DNA of 52,926 bases from an uncultured Eubacteriales bacterium (GTDB taxonomy: Bacteria; Bacillota; Clostridia; Oscillospirales; Acutalibacteraceae): positions 1 to 52,926 of the forward strand of contig CAKSST010000012.1 of NCBI GenBank assembly GCA_934489895.1, read 5' to 3'. The translations under genes were made by a program, and so were the position numbers. Of the stretch, positions 1 to 8,003 are shown piece after piece (the first letter of the stretch is position 1; each line of letters begins with the position of its first letter). The notes below the pieces were generated by a model that was not told the DNA's origin, did no database searches, and was given only the letters and a program-made list of their open reading frames with translations.

Positions 1-59
1 AGCTCGGCCGGTACGGGGATCAGCACGAGTTCCTCGGTTTTCATCTTTTTATTCGGCAT
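1..59 (-). CDS. Partial unknown protein, N-terminus only, runs off the left edge
   Basis: Reading on the minus strand from the ATG at 59, about 19 codons are open to the window edge (start MPNKKMKTEEL). A good Shine-Dalgarno sequence, GAAGGAG, lies 8 bases before the ATG, inside the 3' end of the adenine methyltransferase gene, whose stop codon overlaps this ORF. The translational coupling matches the rest of the operon. Too little is visible to assign a family. Confidence 0.55.
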   Translation of the reverse strand, partial: MPNKKMKTEELVLIPVPAE

Positions 60-1024
60 ACAATATTCTCCTTCAGAATTTTATCGTAATCTATGGGTTT
101 GTCGACAGAGTCGAACAGGGTGAGCTGGTGCGGCTGCTGCCGTTCACGCTCAAAGAGGTCATAATTGGCTATGAGTAGTTCGGGAAATTCTTTGCCGGCC
201 TCGTACTTTTGTGCCATGCTATGCACCCGTTTGAAATCGAAAAAGTTGTATTCCTTATATAACTCTCGGATTTCGGGGCAATCGTTATAGGACAGCAGAA
301 ATTTGCCTTTCATCCCCGCAAGGGCGTGGTAGAGCCGCAGATGATCCTCCCATGTGAAGCCGCAGTCATACACATATTCGCTTGTGAAGTACGGCGGATC
401 GCAGTAGGTGAAGGTGGTCGGGCGGTCGTAGTGTTTTATAAGGGTTTCGAAGTCCTGGTTTTCGATGACCACATTCTCACACCGCTTGGCAAAATCCTGT
501 ACGAGCGTAAACAGCGTCCTGAGAGAAAACGGCTGACAGGCAAAGGACTTACATCCGCTTGAATAACTGTAGCGAATGAATTTTAGGAACATGGCAGCCC
601 TGCGCAGGTCATGGTCGTTCCTCGCCGCCGAATACAGCGTCCGCACTTCCTTTGCGGTCACTTCGGGCAGGAGTATTTCCGTAAGATCGAGCTGTGCCTT
701 TAGGTAGTCCTCGGTGAATTCCTCTTTTTCGAAGAACTTTTTTAAGATCGCGAAATCGTCACGGGAATTAAGGCTTAAAAAGCCGAGTTCACGGATGAAC
801 TCCATCGGACGGTCACGCATACAGCGGAACAGATTGACGAGGTTGTGGTTGTAATCGTTGAACACCTCGAATTTATCCGGCACGGGCTTTCCCAGCAGTA
901 CCGCACCGGAGCCGCCGAACGGCTCGACATAGCGGTCACAGCCTATGGGAAACAAGGCATACAGGATATGGAGGATAGAGGTTTTGTTGCCTATCCATGT
1001 TACGGGGGATTTTATTTTGATCAC
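41..1024 (-). CDS. D12-class (Dam-like) N6-adenine DNA methyltransferase
   Basis: A 327-residue protein with the order of motifs of D12/Dam family enzymes: an N-terminal W-x-G-N-K stretch (around residue 10), SAM-binding motif I VEPFGGSG (around 33-40), an FNDYN acidic loop, and catalytic motif IV DPPY (around 210). It should transfer a methyl group from SAM to N6 of adenine in a short DNA site. The start is the GTG at 1022-1024, since the essential N-terminal motif begins a few residues later; the preceding GTGAG is unusually close for a Shine-Dalgarno sequence. No restriction endonuclease is adjacent, so it is probably an orphan methyltransferase that protects the element from host restriction. 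A terminator-like hairpin lies just upstream. Confidence 0.9.
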   Translation of the reverse strand: MIKIKSPVTWIGNKTSILHILYALFPIGCDRYVEPFGGSGAVLLGKPVPDKFEVFNDYNHNLVNLFRCMRDRPMEFIRELGFLSLNSRDDFAILKKFFEKEEFTEDYLKAQLDLTEILLPEVTAKEVRTLYSAARNDHDLRRAAMFLKFIRYSYSSGCKSFACQPFSLRTLFTLVQDFAKRCENVVIENQDFETLIKHYDRPTTFTYCDPPYFTSEYVYDCGFTWEDHLRLYHALAGMKGKFLLSYNDCPEIRELYKEYNFFDFKRVHSMAQKYEAGKEFPELLIANYDLFERERQQPHQLTLFDSVDKPIDYDKILKENIVCRIKR

Positions 1025-1052
1025 CTCACTTTGAGGCGGTCAACCGTTCTGA

Positions 1053-1099
1053 AAACAAAAAAGCGGTATCTTTCGTTCTCAAAACGATCGATACCGCTG
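1053..1099 (-). terminator. Terminator-like hairpin ahead of the adenine methyltransferase
   Basis: The arms AGCGGTATC (1062-1070) and GATACCGCT (1090-1098) form a 9-bp stem, and on the minus strand it is followed by a run of T (1055-1061). It sits between the stop of the small membrane protein gene (1112) and the start of the methyltransferase (1024), so transcription from upstream must pass it to reach that gene. Confidence 0.75.
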
Positions 1100-1111
1100 T
1101 GGATTTATTGC

Positions 1112-1258
1112 TTATTCTGTTTTGGCTCTCTCTTTGGCACGGAGTCTGCGTATCTCGTCCTCATAGTCGTTGATGCGGTTGATCTGCATACATCCAAGTA
1201 TGCAGAAGCTGACGCACCCGCCGAGGAGCAGGCCGATCATGAGCATGGCGATCTCCAT
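1112..1258 (-). CDS. Small membrane protein (48 residues), DUF3789-like
   Basis: A 48-codon ORF starts at the ATG 1 base after the stop of the upstream gene. Its ribosome binding site GGGAGGA is formed by the last codons of that gene. Residues 1-24 are one hydrophobic helix rich in Leu, Gly and Cys (MLMIGLLLGGCVSF...). They are followed by a charged tail (NDYEDEIRRLRAKERAKTE) that could form a short coiled coil. The architecture, one N-terminal helix plus a charged tail, is that of DUF3789-type small proteins of conjugative elements. That match is by overall look only, and the function is unknown. Confidence 0.72.
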   Translation of the reverse strand: MEIAMLMIGLLLGGCVSFCILGCMQINRINDYEDEIRRLRAKERAKTE

Positions 1259-1259
1259 T

Positions 1260-1604
1260 TTACATTCCTCCCATCGTTATGCTTTCGTCCTCATCGGGAA
1301 ACAGCTCGGCGGTCCGGACAGCGTCCTCGCCGAGTCCGCGGAGCAGGCTGTTGAAGTCCTCAATGTCGCAACAGGAGCGGATACCGTAATCGGCACACAA
1401 ATCTCTGTAATAACCGAGTTCCATATCATCTCTGTCCATGAGGAGATTTTCATTCAGTTCGAACCACGCCTTGTTTTGTTCCCAACATACGCAAAGCGAG
1501 GTCGGGAAACCGCCTGTCTGGTCGCACTGAAAATCCGGCGAAGTATATACCTCGCCGGATGCGTAAAACTCTGCGGTTTTCTTTTCGAATTCGTCGTAGG
1601 TCAT
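1260..1604 (-). CDS. Hypothetical element protein (114 residues) with MGGM tail
   Basis: An acidic 114-residue protein starting MTYDEFEKKTAEFY; I recognise no domain. It has several Cys (CVCW around 39-42, SCCD around 78-81) but not in an obvious metal site. Its ATG overlaps the stop codon of the preceding ArdA-like gene (TTATGA), and its own last codons (ATG GGA GGA ATG TAA) supply the ribosome binding site for the 48-residue gene that follows. Strong coupling and coding character support a real gene. Function unknown. Confidence 0.75.
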   Translation of the reverse strand: MTYDEFEKKTAEFYASGEVYTSPDFQCDQTGGFPTSLCVCWEQNKAWFELNENLLMDRDDMELGYYRDLCADYGIRSCCDIEDFNSLLRGLGEDAVRTAELFPDEDESITMGGM

Positions 1605-3175
1605 AAGCCCATACCCATTCCTTCCGTCTGCATGGTTTCGTCCTGCGTTTCTTCCTCGGCAAACTCCGATACTGTCATTGTTTCGCCCAGAAAGTTCGGC
1701 TCGGTGTCCTCATCCAGCGGAATATATCCGCTTTCGCCGAAATCGAGAATATCCCGCATTAAAACAGTACCGCCGTGGTTGACTCCGACCTTCGGCTCAA
1801 TGGAGCAGAAGCGGTCGCCGTCGTCGCTGTGGCGGAGGTCATAGGCGTACAAGCCCTCGGGGATCTGTTCGGGCATGAGCCGTCCGTTGCTGAACAGCGC
1901 TCTGCGGTCAAGCACCTCAATGACATCTAACTTTTCCTCGGTCAGCGCCTGCGTTTTGAGTTCCTTTGCTTCCGGCTCATCATACGGCACGGGCTTGAAC
2001 AAATGGCCGTTTCGGGCAGAAATAACGCCGTAATCGGTAAGTGTCGCACCGAGGCGGCCGAGCAATTTATCCGCTTCATTTCTCGGAAGCAGGTTTTCAA
2101 GCCACTTGCTGTCGAACTCCGTGCTTGTGTTCTCAAAAATATACTTCTTGAAGAAGGCATCCGCAGTGTCGGGTTCGGCAGTAAATTCATACCGCCACAG
2201 ATTTTGGGCAATGTCCAGTGCGCCTTTTAGCGTTGCGGTATCCTCTGCGTTCAGCACGGCCTTGAATTTTGTCTGCTCGGATTCGCTCATTGCCGCAATG
2301 CGCTGCGCAAGGGTGTTCAGCTCGTCGATTTCTTCCATGCTGTCAAACATATCCGATGTGATCTGCGGTATAGATGAGTAGAATTCATAGCAGAAACAGA
2401 GGTTTATTTCCGGTTCGCCGCACTTGTCTGTTACATTGAATAATTCGTCCGAATCGGCAGGCAGGCACAGATCATGAAGCGCAGGGTCTTCGTCGGAAAA
2501 GGCACTTTTCGGATATGCGCCGACCTTGAGCAAAAACGCAGCGTTTTCCGGTTCTTCCTCCGGCAAGGTCACGCCGTCATACACCTCCGGCCGTTCATAA
2601 TGCACGGTGGGGATATAGTAATTTCCGGCAAATACGCCTTTGTCGTTCTTCTGCTGCACTCTGCCGATCTGTTCTGCGTTCAAAAACGGAACGGCACTTT
2701 CGGGGATACCTTCGAGGTCGGAAAGCAGTTCGTTTTCAAATGCAAACTGACCAAGCTCGGCAAGGTTGCTTACATTATGGGCGACGGGAACGGTGTCCAA
2801 GCCGTAGGTGCAGTTGATGAGGTCTTTGATGCTGACGGGATTTTCATTTTCGTCTGCATCGCTGAAGATCTGCTCGGTCACGGCGTAAAACACGGGCAGT
2901 TCCTCATTGGGAAGAGAGGAAAGCCGTTTGGCAAGGAAGTTCAGTTCATCCAAACTGAAAGTATCCAAGCGGATATCCTGCAGCTCCGGCAGGATATCGC
3001 ATTCGAGGATGCTGACTTCAACCGTGTTTTCTCTGCCGACGGCACGGGTTCTTTGCATAGCGTCCTTGATTTCATAATCCGCCGCAGGCAGCAGTAATTC
3101 GGCATAATAATATCCGCCGTTAAGTGCTTTTTCGGCGGACAGTTCAAGCCTCATGATTTTTCTGTTATAGGTCAT
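1601..3175 (-). CDS. ArdA-like antirestriction protein fused to an LPD28-type domain
   Basis: A 524-residue acidic protein. The first 330 residues carry ArdA-like segments of the form LDELNFLAKRLSSL (around 76-89) and IDELNTLAQRIAAM (around 283-296), each followed by a short acidic helix. ArdA proteins mimic B-form DNA and block type I restriction enzymes. The C-terminal segment with LYAYDLRHSDDGDRF and GVNHGGTVLMRDIL resembles the large polyvalent protein associated domain LPD28. It ends in a Met/Gly tail (QTEGMGMGL). The start ATG at 3173-3175 has AAAGGA about 8 bases upstream. It shares antirestriction type with the gene at 6867-8003. Family placement is by motif resemblance. Confidence 0.7.
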   Translation of the reverse strand: MTYNRKIMRLELSAEKALNGGYYYAELLLPAADYEIKDAMQRTRAVGRENTVEVSILECDILPELQDIRLDTFSLDELNFLAKRLSSLPNEELPVFYAVTEQIFSDADENENPVSIKDLINCTYGLDTVPVAHNVSNLAELGQFAFENELLSDLEGIPESAVPFLNAEQIGRVQQKNDKGVFAGNYYIPTVHYERPEVYDGVTLPEEEPENAAFLLKVGAYPKSAFSDEDPALHDLCLPADSDELFNVTDKCGEPEINLCFCYEFYSSIPQITSDMFDSMEEIDELNTLAQRIAAMSESEQTKFKAVLNAEDTATLKGALDIAQNLWRYEFTAEPDTADAFFKKYIFENTSTEFDSKWLENLLPRNEADKLLGRLGATLTDYGVISARNGHLFKPVPYDEPEAKELKTQALTEEKLDVIEVLDRRALFSNGRLMPEQIPEGLYAYDLRHSDDGDRFCSIEPKVGVNHGGTVLMRDILDFGESGYIPLDEDTEPNFLGETMTVSEFAEEETQDETMQTEGMGMGL

Positions 3176-3218
3176 TCTCGTTTATCCTTTCGCTTTTTAT
3201 CGTATTCGGCATAGCATT

Positions 3219-4334
3219 TTACTCCTTGATGATCTGATATTTTTTATTTACTGCTTTAAGCCGGGAAAGGATATCCACCAGCACCGGCACCATGATGCTG
3301 TTGCCTGCCAGCTTATACAGCTTACTGTCGGACAGGCCGAGTTCATTTTTCAACTTGAAAAACTGCTCGTCCGAAAAGCCCATGAGTCGGAAGCACTCCT
3401 GCGGGTGTAACTTCCGAATCCATCCGCGGTGAAATATACCGTGGCGATCCACCACGGTAAGGCAATATGACGGAGCCCCGCTTGGGCGAAAGCGCGGGCC
3501 GTTCTGCCGGACGGTTTCCCGATCGGGGTTGATGACGGGATATACGCCGTCGTACTCAAAGAACACGGCGGAATGCTCTCCCTTGTGGTGGCTCATTCCC
3601 GAATCCTGCCGGGCAGTGATGCACCGCGCCGTATCGGTGAATTTTGAGTTTTCATTGTAATCCACCAGATACAGACCCGTCCTGCCTCCGAAGCCGCCAC
3701 AGGAAGCCGTCTGTGTTATGGCTGCTCCGCCTGCGTCGTAGACTCGCTTTCCCTGAGGCTGATGATCTGTGAGTTCGGAAAGAGCTTTTCCGCCTTTTCT
3801 CTCGATAGGTAGTATTTCTCCGGCACATCGGGGATCAAGATATCCGACAAGGAACACGCGCTTTCTTGTTTGGGGAAGGTAAGCCGCGCCGTCAATACAT
3901 TGCCATTCGCACAGATACCCCAATCGAGATAGCTCACTGAGGATCGCGGTAAAAACGCGCCCTTCGCAAATCGTGCGGATCGGGGGTACATTTTCAAAGA
4001 TGAAATATGCAGGGTGTTTCGCTTCAAGTATTCGGGAAAGCTCAAAGAAGAGAGTTCCCCGTGGATCGTCGAAAGCCCTTCTTGCTCCGGCAGCGCTGAA
4101 GGCGACGCACGGGAAACCGCCGACAAGAAGGTCAAAATCAGGGATTTCATCGGTGTTGACTGCTCTTGCGTCATTACAGAAATATTCTCCTTCCGTTTTG
4201 TATAAAGTGCGATAGGCTGCGACGGCGGTGGGATCGTTGTCGCAGTAGCCCACAAAAGAAAAACCGCCGATCAACTCGGCGGCAGTGCGGAATGCGCTCA
4301 TTCCGCAGAACATATCCAAAACCTTCATCGGCAT
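3219..4334 (-). CDS. C5-cytosine DNA methyltransferase
   Basis: A 371-residue protein with the canonical motifs of m5C methyltransferases: motif I DMFCGMSAFRTA (around 7-18), motif IV GGFPCVAFSAAG with the catalytic Cys (around 72-83), motif VI FENVPP (around 113-118), motif VIII QTRKRVF (around 154-160), and motif X near the C-terminus (KLYKLAGNSIMVPV). Length is normal for the family. The start is uncertain: ATGs at 4334 and 4328 are both possible and the ribosome binding site is weak. No cognate nuclease is nearby, so an orphan protective methyltransferase in a mobile element is the likeliest role. It shares the operon with the adenine methyltransferase and two ArdA-like genes. Confidence 0.92.
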   Translation of the reverse strand: MPMKVLDMFCGMSAFRTAAELIGGFSFVGYCDNDPTAVAAYRTLYKTEGEYFCNDARAVNTDEIPDFDLLVGGFPCVAFSAAGARRAFDDPRGTLFFELSRILEAKHPAYFIFENVPPIRTICEGRVFTAILSELSRLGYLCEWQCIDGAAYLPQTRKRVFLVGYLDPRCAGEILPIERKGGKALSELTDHQPQGKRVYDAGGAAITQTASCGGFGGRTGLYLVDYNENSKFTDTARCITARQDSGMSHHKGEHSAVFFEYDGVYPVINPDRETVRQNGPRFRPSGAPSYCLTVVDRHGIFHRGWIRKLHPQECFRLMGFSDEQFFKLKNELGLSDSKLYKLAGNSIMVPVLVDILSRLKAVNKKYQIIKE

Positions 4335-4384
4335 AGGTCATCCGACCGATTCCAGTTTGCTTTTTCCGTTTCACCTCTGCTTTC

Positions 4385-4870
4385 TCACATGGTCATATCG
4401 AAGCCTTCGGATTCGTCCTCGTCCTCGGTTTCCTCATCTGCTTCCTCATCGGCGCTGCTGTCGCCCTCACATTCGCCCGCAAAGCCGTTTTCTGCGGCTT
4501 CCTCGTCTGTTTCCTCGTAGGTATCCTCTGTGGGGCTTTCGCCCTCGATTTGGCTCTCACGCTCGGCCTGTTCTCGGTCGAGCTCGGTTTCAATAAGACC
4601 GAGGACGAATTCTTTTTGGCTCATGTTGTTGCGGTGCAGGTAGTCCTTGATTCTTTGAAACAGTTCCTCCGGCACCTGAAATGCCATCGTTCTCATATTG
4701 CCCATGTTATTTCCTTCTTTCTGCTGTATTTTCGGGTGGAGCTCATCGTCCACCGCAAGGGTGATAAACTCAGCCATTGTCATCCCTTCATGCCGTTCGA
4801 GGTATTCTCTGATTTCGGCATGGAGGTCGGCGTCGATTTTTACGGTGATGCCTTTCTTTTCATCCGCCAT
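4385..4870 (-). CDS. Tandem ribbon-helix-helix-like protein with a long acidic tail
   Basis: A 161-residue protein. Residues 7-45 (ITVKIDADLHAEIREYL and onward) and 59-98 (MAFQVPEELFQRIKDYLHR and onward) look like two successive Arc/CopG-type ribbon-helix-helix units: a short beta strand, then helix, turn (GMTMAEF, NMSQKEF) and helix. Residues 100-155 are almost entirely Glu, Asp, Ser and Thr. It might bind DNA as an element regulator, with the acidic tail acting as an intramolecular DNA mimic, but that is inference. The ATG overlaps the end of the 46-residue gene upstream by 11 bases, with AAAGGA as ribosome binding site. It ends FDMTM. Confidence 0.7.
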   Translation of the reverse strand: MADEKKGITVKIDADLHAEIREYLERHEGMTMAEFITLAVDDELHPKIQQKEGNNMGNMRTMAFQVPEELFQRIKDYLHRNNMSQKEFVLGLIETELDREQAERESQIEGESPTEDTYEETDEEAAENGFAGECEGDSSADEEADEETEDEDESEGFDMTM

Positions 4871-5000
4871 TGCGCTCGTTCCTTTCTATATATTTTTTGA
4901 TAATTTCCGCAAGCAGTTCCTCTGCCGACACTTCACGCTCGGCGGCTTCCTGAAGCAGCATATCTGCCTGCGGTTGTGGTATAAGAATATCGTGTTCCAA
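4860..5000 (-). CDS. Small 46-residue protein with TTG start, possible RHH/antitoxin-like
   Basis: The frame begins at a TTG (4998-5000) 7 bases after a strong TAGGAGG that overlaps the stop codon of the DUF4314 gene, and ends at the TGA at 4860. The product (start MEHDILIPQPQADML) is mostly helix-forming, with EAAEREVSAEELLAEIIKKY as its core. The strand-helix-helix pattern recalls short RHH proteins, but it lacks clear family motifs. No toxin gene is adjacent. Its 3' end overlaps the start of the tandem RHH-like gene, so the two are probably translated together. Confidence 0.65.
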   Translation of the reverse strand: MEHDILIPQPQADMLLQEAAEREVSAEELLAEIIKKYIERNERNGG

Positions 5001-5011
5001 TAGGCAACCTC

Positions 5012-5671
5012 CTACATTCCCATGACGGGGCCGTTGTCCTCGTCCATGTCCTCGCTGTCAGCCTGTTCCTCAGCAAGTTCCTCATCGGTGAGCTTGCGGA
5101 AGGAGTCCTCGCCGGGGATGATGCCGAGCTGTCTGCCGTTATCGAATTTGCAGTGAATGGTGGATATATCATCCACAAACATTACAGTGCCGCGCATATC
5201 GTCCTCGACAGGTCGGGGATCGTCGCCCATGTGCAGAAGCAGGATACGTGTTCCTTCGGGATAGAGTTCTTTATATCGCTGTGCCTGTCTGTGCAGGCGG
5301 TCATATTCGTTCATTTCATTTACCTCCGTGTTTTCTCTGTAAAATTCCAATTCGTAAATAACGCCGTTTTCACCGCGCTTGTCCAACACCTTAACCGCAG
5401 TGCCGTCAAAGATATATCCGCCGGCCTTGCCGAACTCAGTGAAAAAGCCTTTGCCTCCATTGCAGTCGGAGAACCGATGGTTCGGCTCATCCTTGATTTT
5501 CGAGTAAAAGCCGTTGGTCTGCACCTTTGTCACCACACGGGTCAGCCCAACGATGTCGGGGTGGTATTTGTGTCTTGTCGCTTTGAATTCCGTGCCGAGT
5601 TTAATATACCGTTTCAGCTCGGCAAGGTTCTTGAACGCCATGGGCTGCGACGGTTTTGCTTTATCTGTCAT
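5012..5671 (-). CDS. DUF4314-containing protein
   Basis: A 219-residue protein of two parts. Residues 1-115 (MAFKNLAELKRYIKLG..., with KVQTNGFYSKIKD) are a small basic domain I do not recognise. Residues 130-195 match the DUF4314 pattern: YPEGTRILLLHMGDDPRPV, then RGTVMFVDDI, then IHCKFDNGRQLGIIPGEDSF. DUF4314 is a small beta-rich domain common in conjugative elements of gut Firmicutes; its function is unknown. An acidic stretch and NGPVMGM close the protein. The ATG overlaps the stop of the previous gene (TGATG), with GGAG in that gene's last codons as ribosome binding site. Confidence 0.8.
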   Translation of the reverse strand: MTDKAKPSQPMAFKNLAELKRYIKLGTEFKATRHKYHPDIVGLTRVVTKVQTNGFYSKIKDEPNHRFSDCNGGKGFFTEFGKAGGYIFDGTAVKVLDKRGENGVIYELEFYRENTEVNEMNEYDRLHRQAQRYKELYPEGTRILLLHMGDDPRPVEDDMRGTVMFVDDISTIHCKFDNGRQLGIIPGEDSFRKLTDEELAEEQADSEDMDEDNGPVMGM

Positions 5672-6012
5672 CAGTTCATCTCCATTCCGTAATATTCCTC
5701 CGGCGGCCGTAAAAAGGAGAAGTCAACCACCTCGATATTGTCGCAATGTCCGGCGAGGAAGCGGTCGTCCCGTTCCATTCGCATCGTAAGATATGCGATC
5801 TCCTCGGGAGTGGCGGTCACGGTTTCCTCGCCGCCGTAAAGATATACCTCGGCGTGTACGCCGACCTCTGTTTCCGCATCGACATTTTCCATAAAGTCAT
5901 CAAAAGCTGTCCAGCCGACGAGGTCATCGTACTCTTTCGGTATTCCTCCGACCGTGAATTCGGTTTCGTCATAGCCTGCGGTAACGGTGACCGCAGAAAA
6001 CAGCAAGGCCAT
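5671..6012 (-). CDS. Hypothetical element protein (113 residues)
   Basis: An acidic protein starting MALLFSAVTVTAGYDETEFTV, with many beta-prone segments and no family motif I can name. The ATG lies 3 bases after the stop of the previous gene, whose final codons (GGA GGG) form its ribosome binding site. Its own end (YYGMEMN, coded with GGAATGGAG) does the same for the DUF4314 gene. Real by context; function unknown. Confidence 0.7.
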   Translation of the reverse strand: MALLFSAVTVTAGYDETEFTVGGIPKEYDDLVGWTAFDDFMENVDAETEVGVHAEVYLYGGEETVTATPEEIAYLTMRMERDDRFLAGHCDNIEVVDFSFLRPPEEYYGMEMN

Positions 6013-6015
6013 ATA

Positions 6016-6864
6016 TTACATCCCTCCCATCTGCATTTCGTTTTGCTGCCGGTATTCGTCAAATTCGCTCTCGGTCATCATGGCGTAGTCATCGCCACTG
6101 TTCCAGAAGGAGACGAACAGCTCGCCGTCCATGGTATCAATGGGCTGCTGCTCGAAGCCTTCGCCGAGACCGTCCGAGCACTGTCCGGTGATCCAGTCCC
6201 GAAGTGCTTCTGTTTCCTCTGCCGTGAGAGCTTCTTTGAGGCTGCAGTCAATTCGTCCGAACAGCCTATCGCCGTGCATTTCCACCGACCATACAGCCGA
6301 GGTCATTTTTTCGCTCACGCCGTCATCTTTGTTATAGTAGGTTGCCATATCGTTTTCGTCATTGGCGGTGTATTTTTTTAATGCGTTAGCGATCTCATCG
6401 GCGCTGTCGGCAAGGTAGGAATCGCCGACCGTGAACATATCTCCGTCGCCCTCGTCGATATTGCCGACAAGAGGACAGAAGAACACAGCCTTTACGGGAC
6501 CGGCGTCCTGCGTCATCTGACGGACGGCGGAAATCACTTCATCCATTGAGTCGTACTGGTCATAGAGGATATTCTGTTCCAGTTCCTCTTTGATGTCCTC
6601 GCTTGCCGCCCCAATAACAAGCGTCAGCATATTGGCGTCGGCAATGGTGTTTTTCTCGTCCAGCGTAAGGAGCAGATGCTGACCGAAGTCGCTCTCGCTA
6701 AACAGCTTTACGCCGATATCCTCGTCCTCGTTGTCGGTCAGCGGGATTCGCTTTGGTGGCTGCATAATGCCGATAGACTGTAGCTTTTCATAAATGTCGT
6801 AAATGCTGTGGGGCAGTTCGAGAACGAGGGTGTTCTCTTTATTGCGGATAATTGCGGTGATCAT
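6016..6864 (-). CDS. Hypothetical acidic element protein (282 residues) with MQMGGM tail
   Basis: Starts MITAIIRNKENTLVLELPHS. Residues 1-130 look like a compact alpha/beta domain. Residues 190-260 contain WSVEMHGDRLFGRIDCSL and LRDWITGQCSDGLGEGFEQ, a segment I associate with cargo proteins of Firmicute conjugative elements but cannot name. The protein is strongly acidic, which fits an antirestriction or DNA-mimic neighbourhood. The ATG is 2 bases after the ArdA stop codon, and the ribosome binding site is in the ArdA tail codons. Function unknown. Confidence 0.72.
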   Translation of the reverse strand: MITAIIRNKENTLVLELPHSIYDIYEKLQSIGIMQPPKRIPLTDNEDEDIGVKLFSESDFGQHLLLTLDEKNTIADANMLTLVIGAASEDIKEELEQNILYDQYDSMDEVISAVRQMTQDAGPVKAVFFCPLVGNIDEGDGDMFTVGDSYLADSADEIANALKKYTANDENDMATYYNKDDGVSEKMTSAVWSVEMHGDRLFGRIDCSLKEALTAEETEALRDWITGQCSDGLGEGFEQQPIDTMDGELFVSFWNSGDDYAMMTESEFDEYRQQNEMQMGGM

Positions 6865-6866
6865 AT

Positions 6867-8003
6867 TTACATCCCTCCCATCGTCATAGGCTCGTCCTGA
6901 TATAAGATGTCGAGCAGGCTTGTGTCGGTGTCGTTGTAGATGAAGCCGCCGTCGACGAATTTCCCGTAATATATTTCGCCGATATGCTCACCGAAGGCTC
7001 TGTAATCGAAAAACTTTGCCACGGCCGGATTCACAGTAAAATCCTCGTTGTTTTGTGTTACATACTCTCCGATCTCCTGAAAATAGTTCGCACCCTCAAC
7101 AAAGGTGAAGCAGTCGATGTTTTTCGCAAGCCGTGCAAGCTGCCCGGCGTTCTCGGCTTCGGCGTATTCGGCGACTGCCCACAGCTTTTCCATATCCATA
7201 TCGGCGCTGTTGACGGTGGCGGCAAGGCGGTTCAGTTCGTAAACACCTTCCTCGGCGGCGATCTTCTTGAAGCGTTCCGTCCATTTTTCACTTTCGATGC
7301 AAATGTCCTCCCATGAGAGCGCCACATCATCCGGAGTGGGTGCGCCGAGTCGGGCGAAAGCTTTGTCGATGGCTTCTTCCTCACAGGGGAGGTACAGAAA
7401 TTCTGTCTTTCCGTTATACTCAGCCCGTATGAAGCAAAGCATTTCCTCATACACATACGCCGGAAAAACCTGCCCGTCATACAGCCTTTGAAACGGTGTG
7501 TTTTCGTCAACAAACAGTAAGCCGTGTTCGGTGAAAACGCCCTTGCCGGATTGAATCAGCTCCCGTCCGAACTCTGCATATTTCGGGTCGTCTGCATCAT
7601 CGGCAGGCAGACAGCCCTTGACCGTAAGCAGATACTCTCGACCGATCTTTCCCATATCGCTGATGTCCTGAATCAGAGGATAACGGCTGAGGTTGAAGCT
7701 CAGATTGATGAGGTCGGGCAAGGTGTCGAAGCCCTCTAATTTCATCGCCTCGTAAAACTGATATTCCTCATCGCCGAAGAAGCTGTCCATCCGTTTTCCG
7801 AGGTAGTTGACTTCATCGAGGTTGACGAATCGGTCTTGGAGGCAACTGAGTTCATCGGGAAATACGACCTCGGACACATATAGTTCAAGCGGCGTGACAT
7901 CCTCGGCGTGGATTCTTTCGAGTGCCGCATTCATTTCCTTTTCTGTGCAGGGGAAGCGGAGGTCGGTCTGATTATCTCTGTATTTGATTTTCAGTTTAAT
8001 CAT
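6867..8003 (-). CDS. ArdA-like antirestriction protein
   Basis: A 378-residue acidic protein. The C-terminal 140 residues match ArdA closely in layout: ELNRLAATVNSADMD, then LARLAKNIDCFTFVEGANYF, QEIGEYVTQNNEDF, KFFDYRAFGEHIGEIYYGKF. ArdA dimers mimic about 40 bp of bent DNA and inhibit type I restriction enzymes during element entry. The N-terminal 230 residues are an extra domain not found in the short ArdA of Tn916 and resemble the first part of the gene at 1601-3175 (DEVNYLGKRM against DELNFLAKRL). The start ATG at 8001-8003 has AAAGGAG upstream and overlaps the previous gene by 8 bases. It ends MTMGGM. Confidence 0.82.
   Translation of the reverse strand: MIKLKIKYRDNQTDLRFPCTEKEMNAALERIHAEDVTPLELYVSEVVFPDELSCLQDRFVNLDEVNYLGKRMDSFFGDEEYQFYEAMKLEGFDTLPDLINLSFNLSRYPLIQDISDMGKIGREYLLTVKGCLPADDADDPKYAEFGRELIQSGKGVFTEHGLLFVDENTPFQRLYDGQVFPAYVYEEMLCFIRAEYNGKTEFLYLPCEEEAIDKAFARLGAPTPDDVALSWEDICIESEKWTERFKKIAAEEGVYELNRLAATVNSADMDMEKLWAVAEYAEAENAGQLARLAKNIDCFTFVEGANYFQEIGEYVTQNNEDFTVNPAVAKFFDYRAFGEHIGEIYYGKFVDGGFIYNDTDTSLLDILYQDEPMTMGGM

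Noticed and set aside
845..1844. Plus-strand ORFs of 169 and 224 codons across the small membrane gene and hypothetical gene
   Set aside because: They cross several well coupled minus-strand genes and a terminator, and have no family-like features.
2474..3097. Plus-strand ORF of 207 codons opposite the ArdA-like gene
   Set aside because: Lies fully inside a better supported coupled minus-strand gene, has no ribosome binding site and reads as low-complexity antisense.
4174..4374. 66-codon minus-strand ORF overlapping the start of the cytosine methyltransferase
   Set aside because: Out of frame with the conserved methyltransferase motifs and no proper ribosome binding site; a short leader peptide from GTG 4374 remains possible but unsupported.
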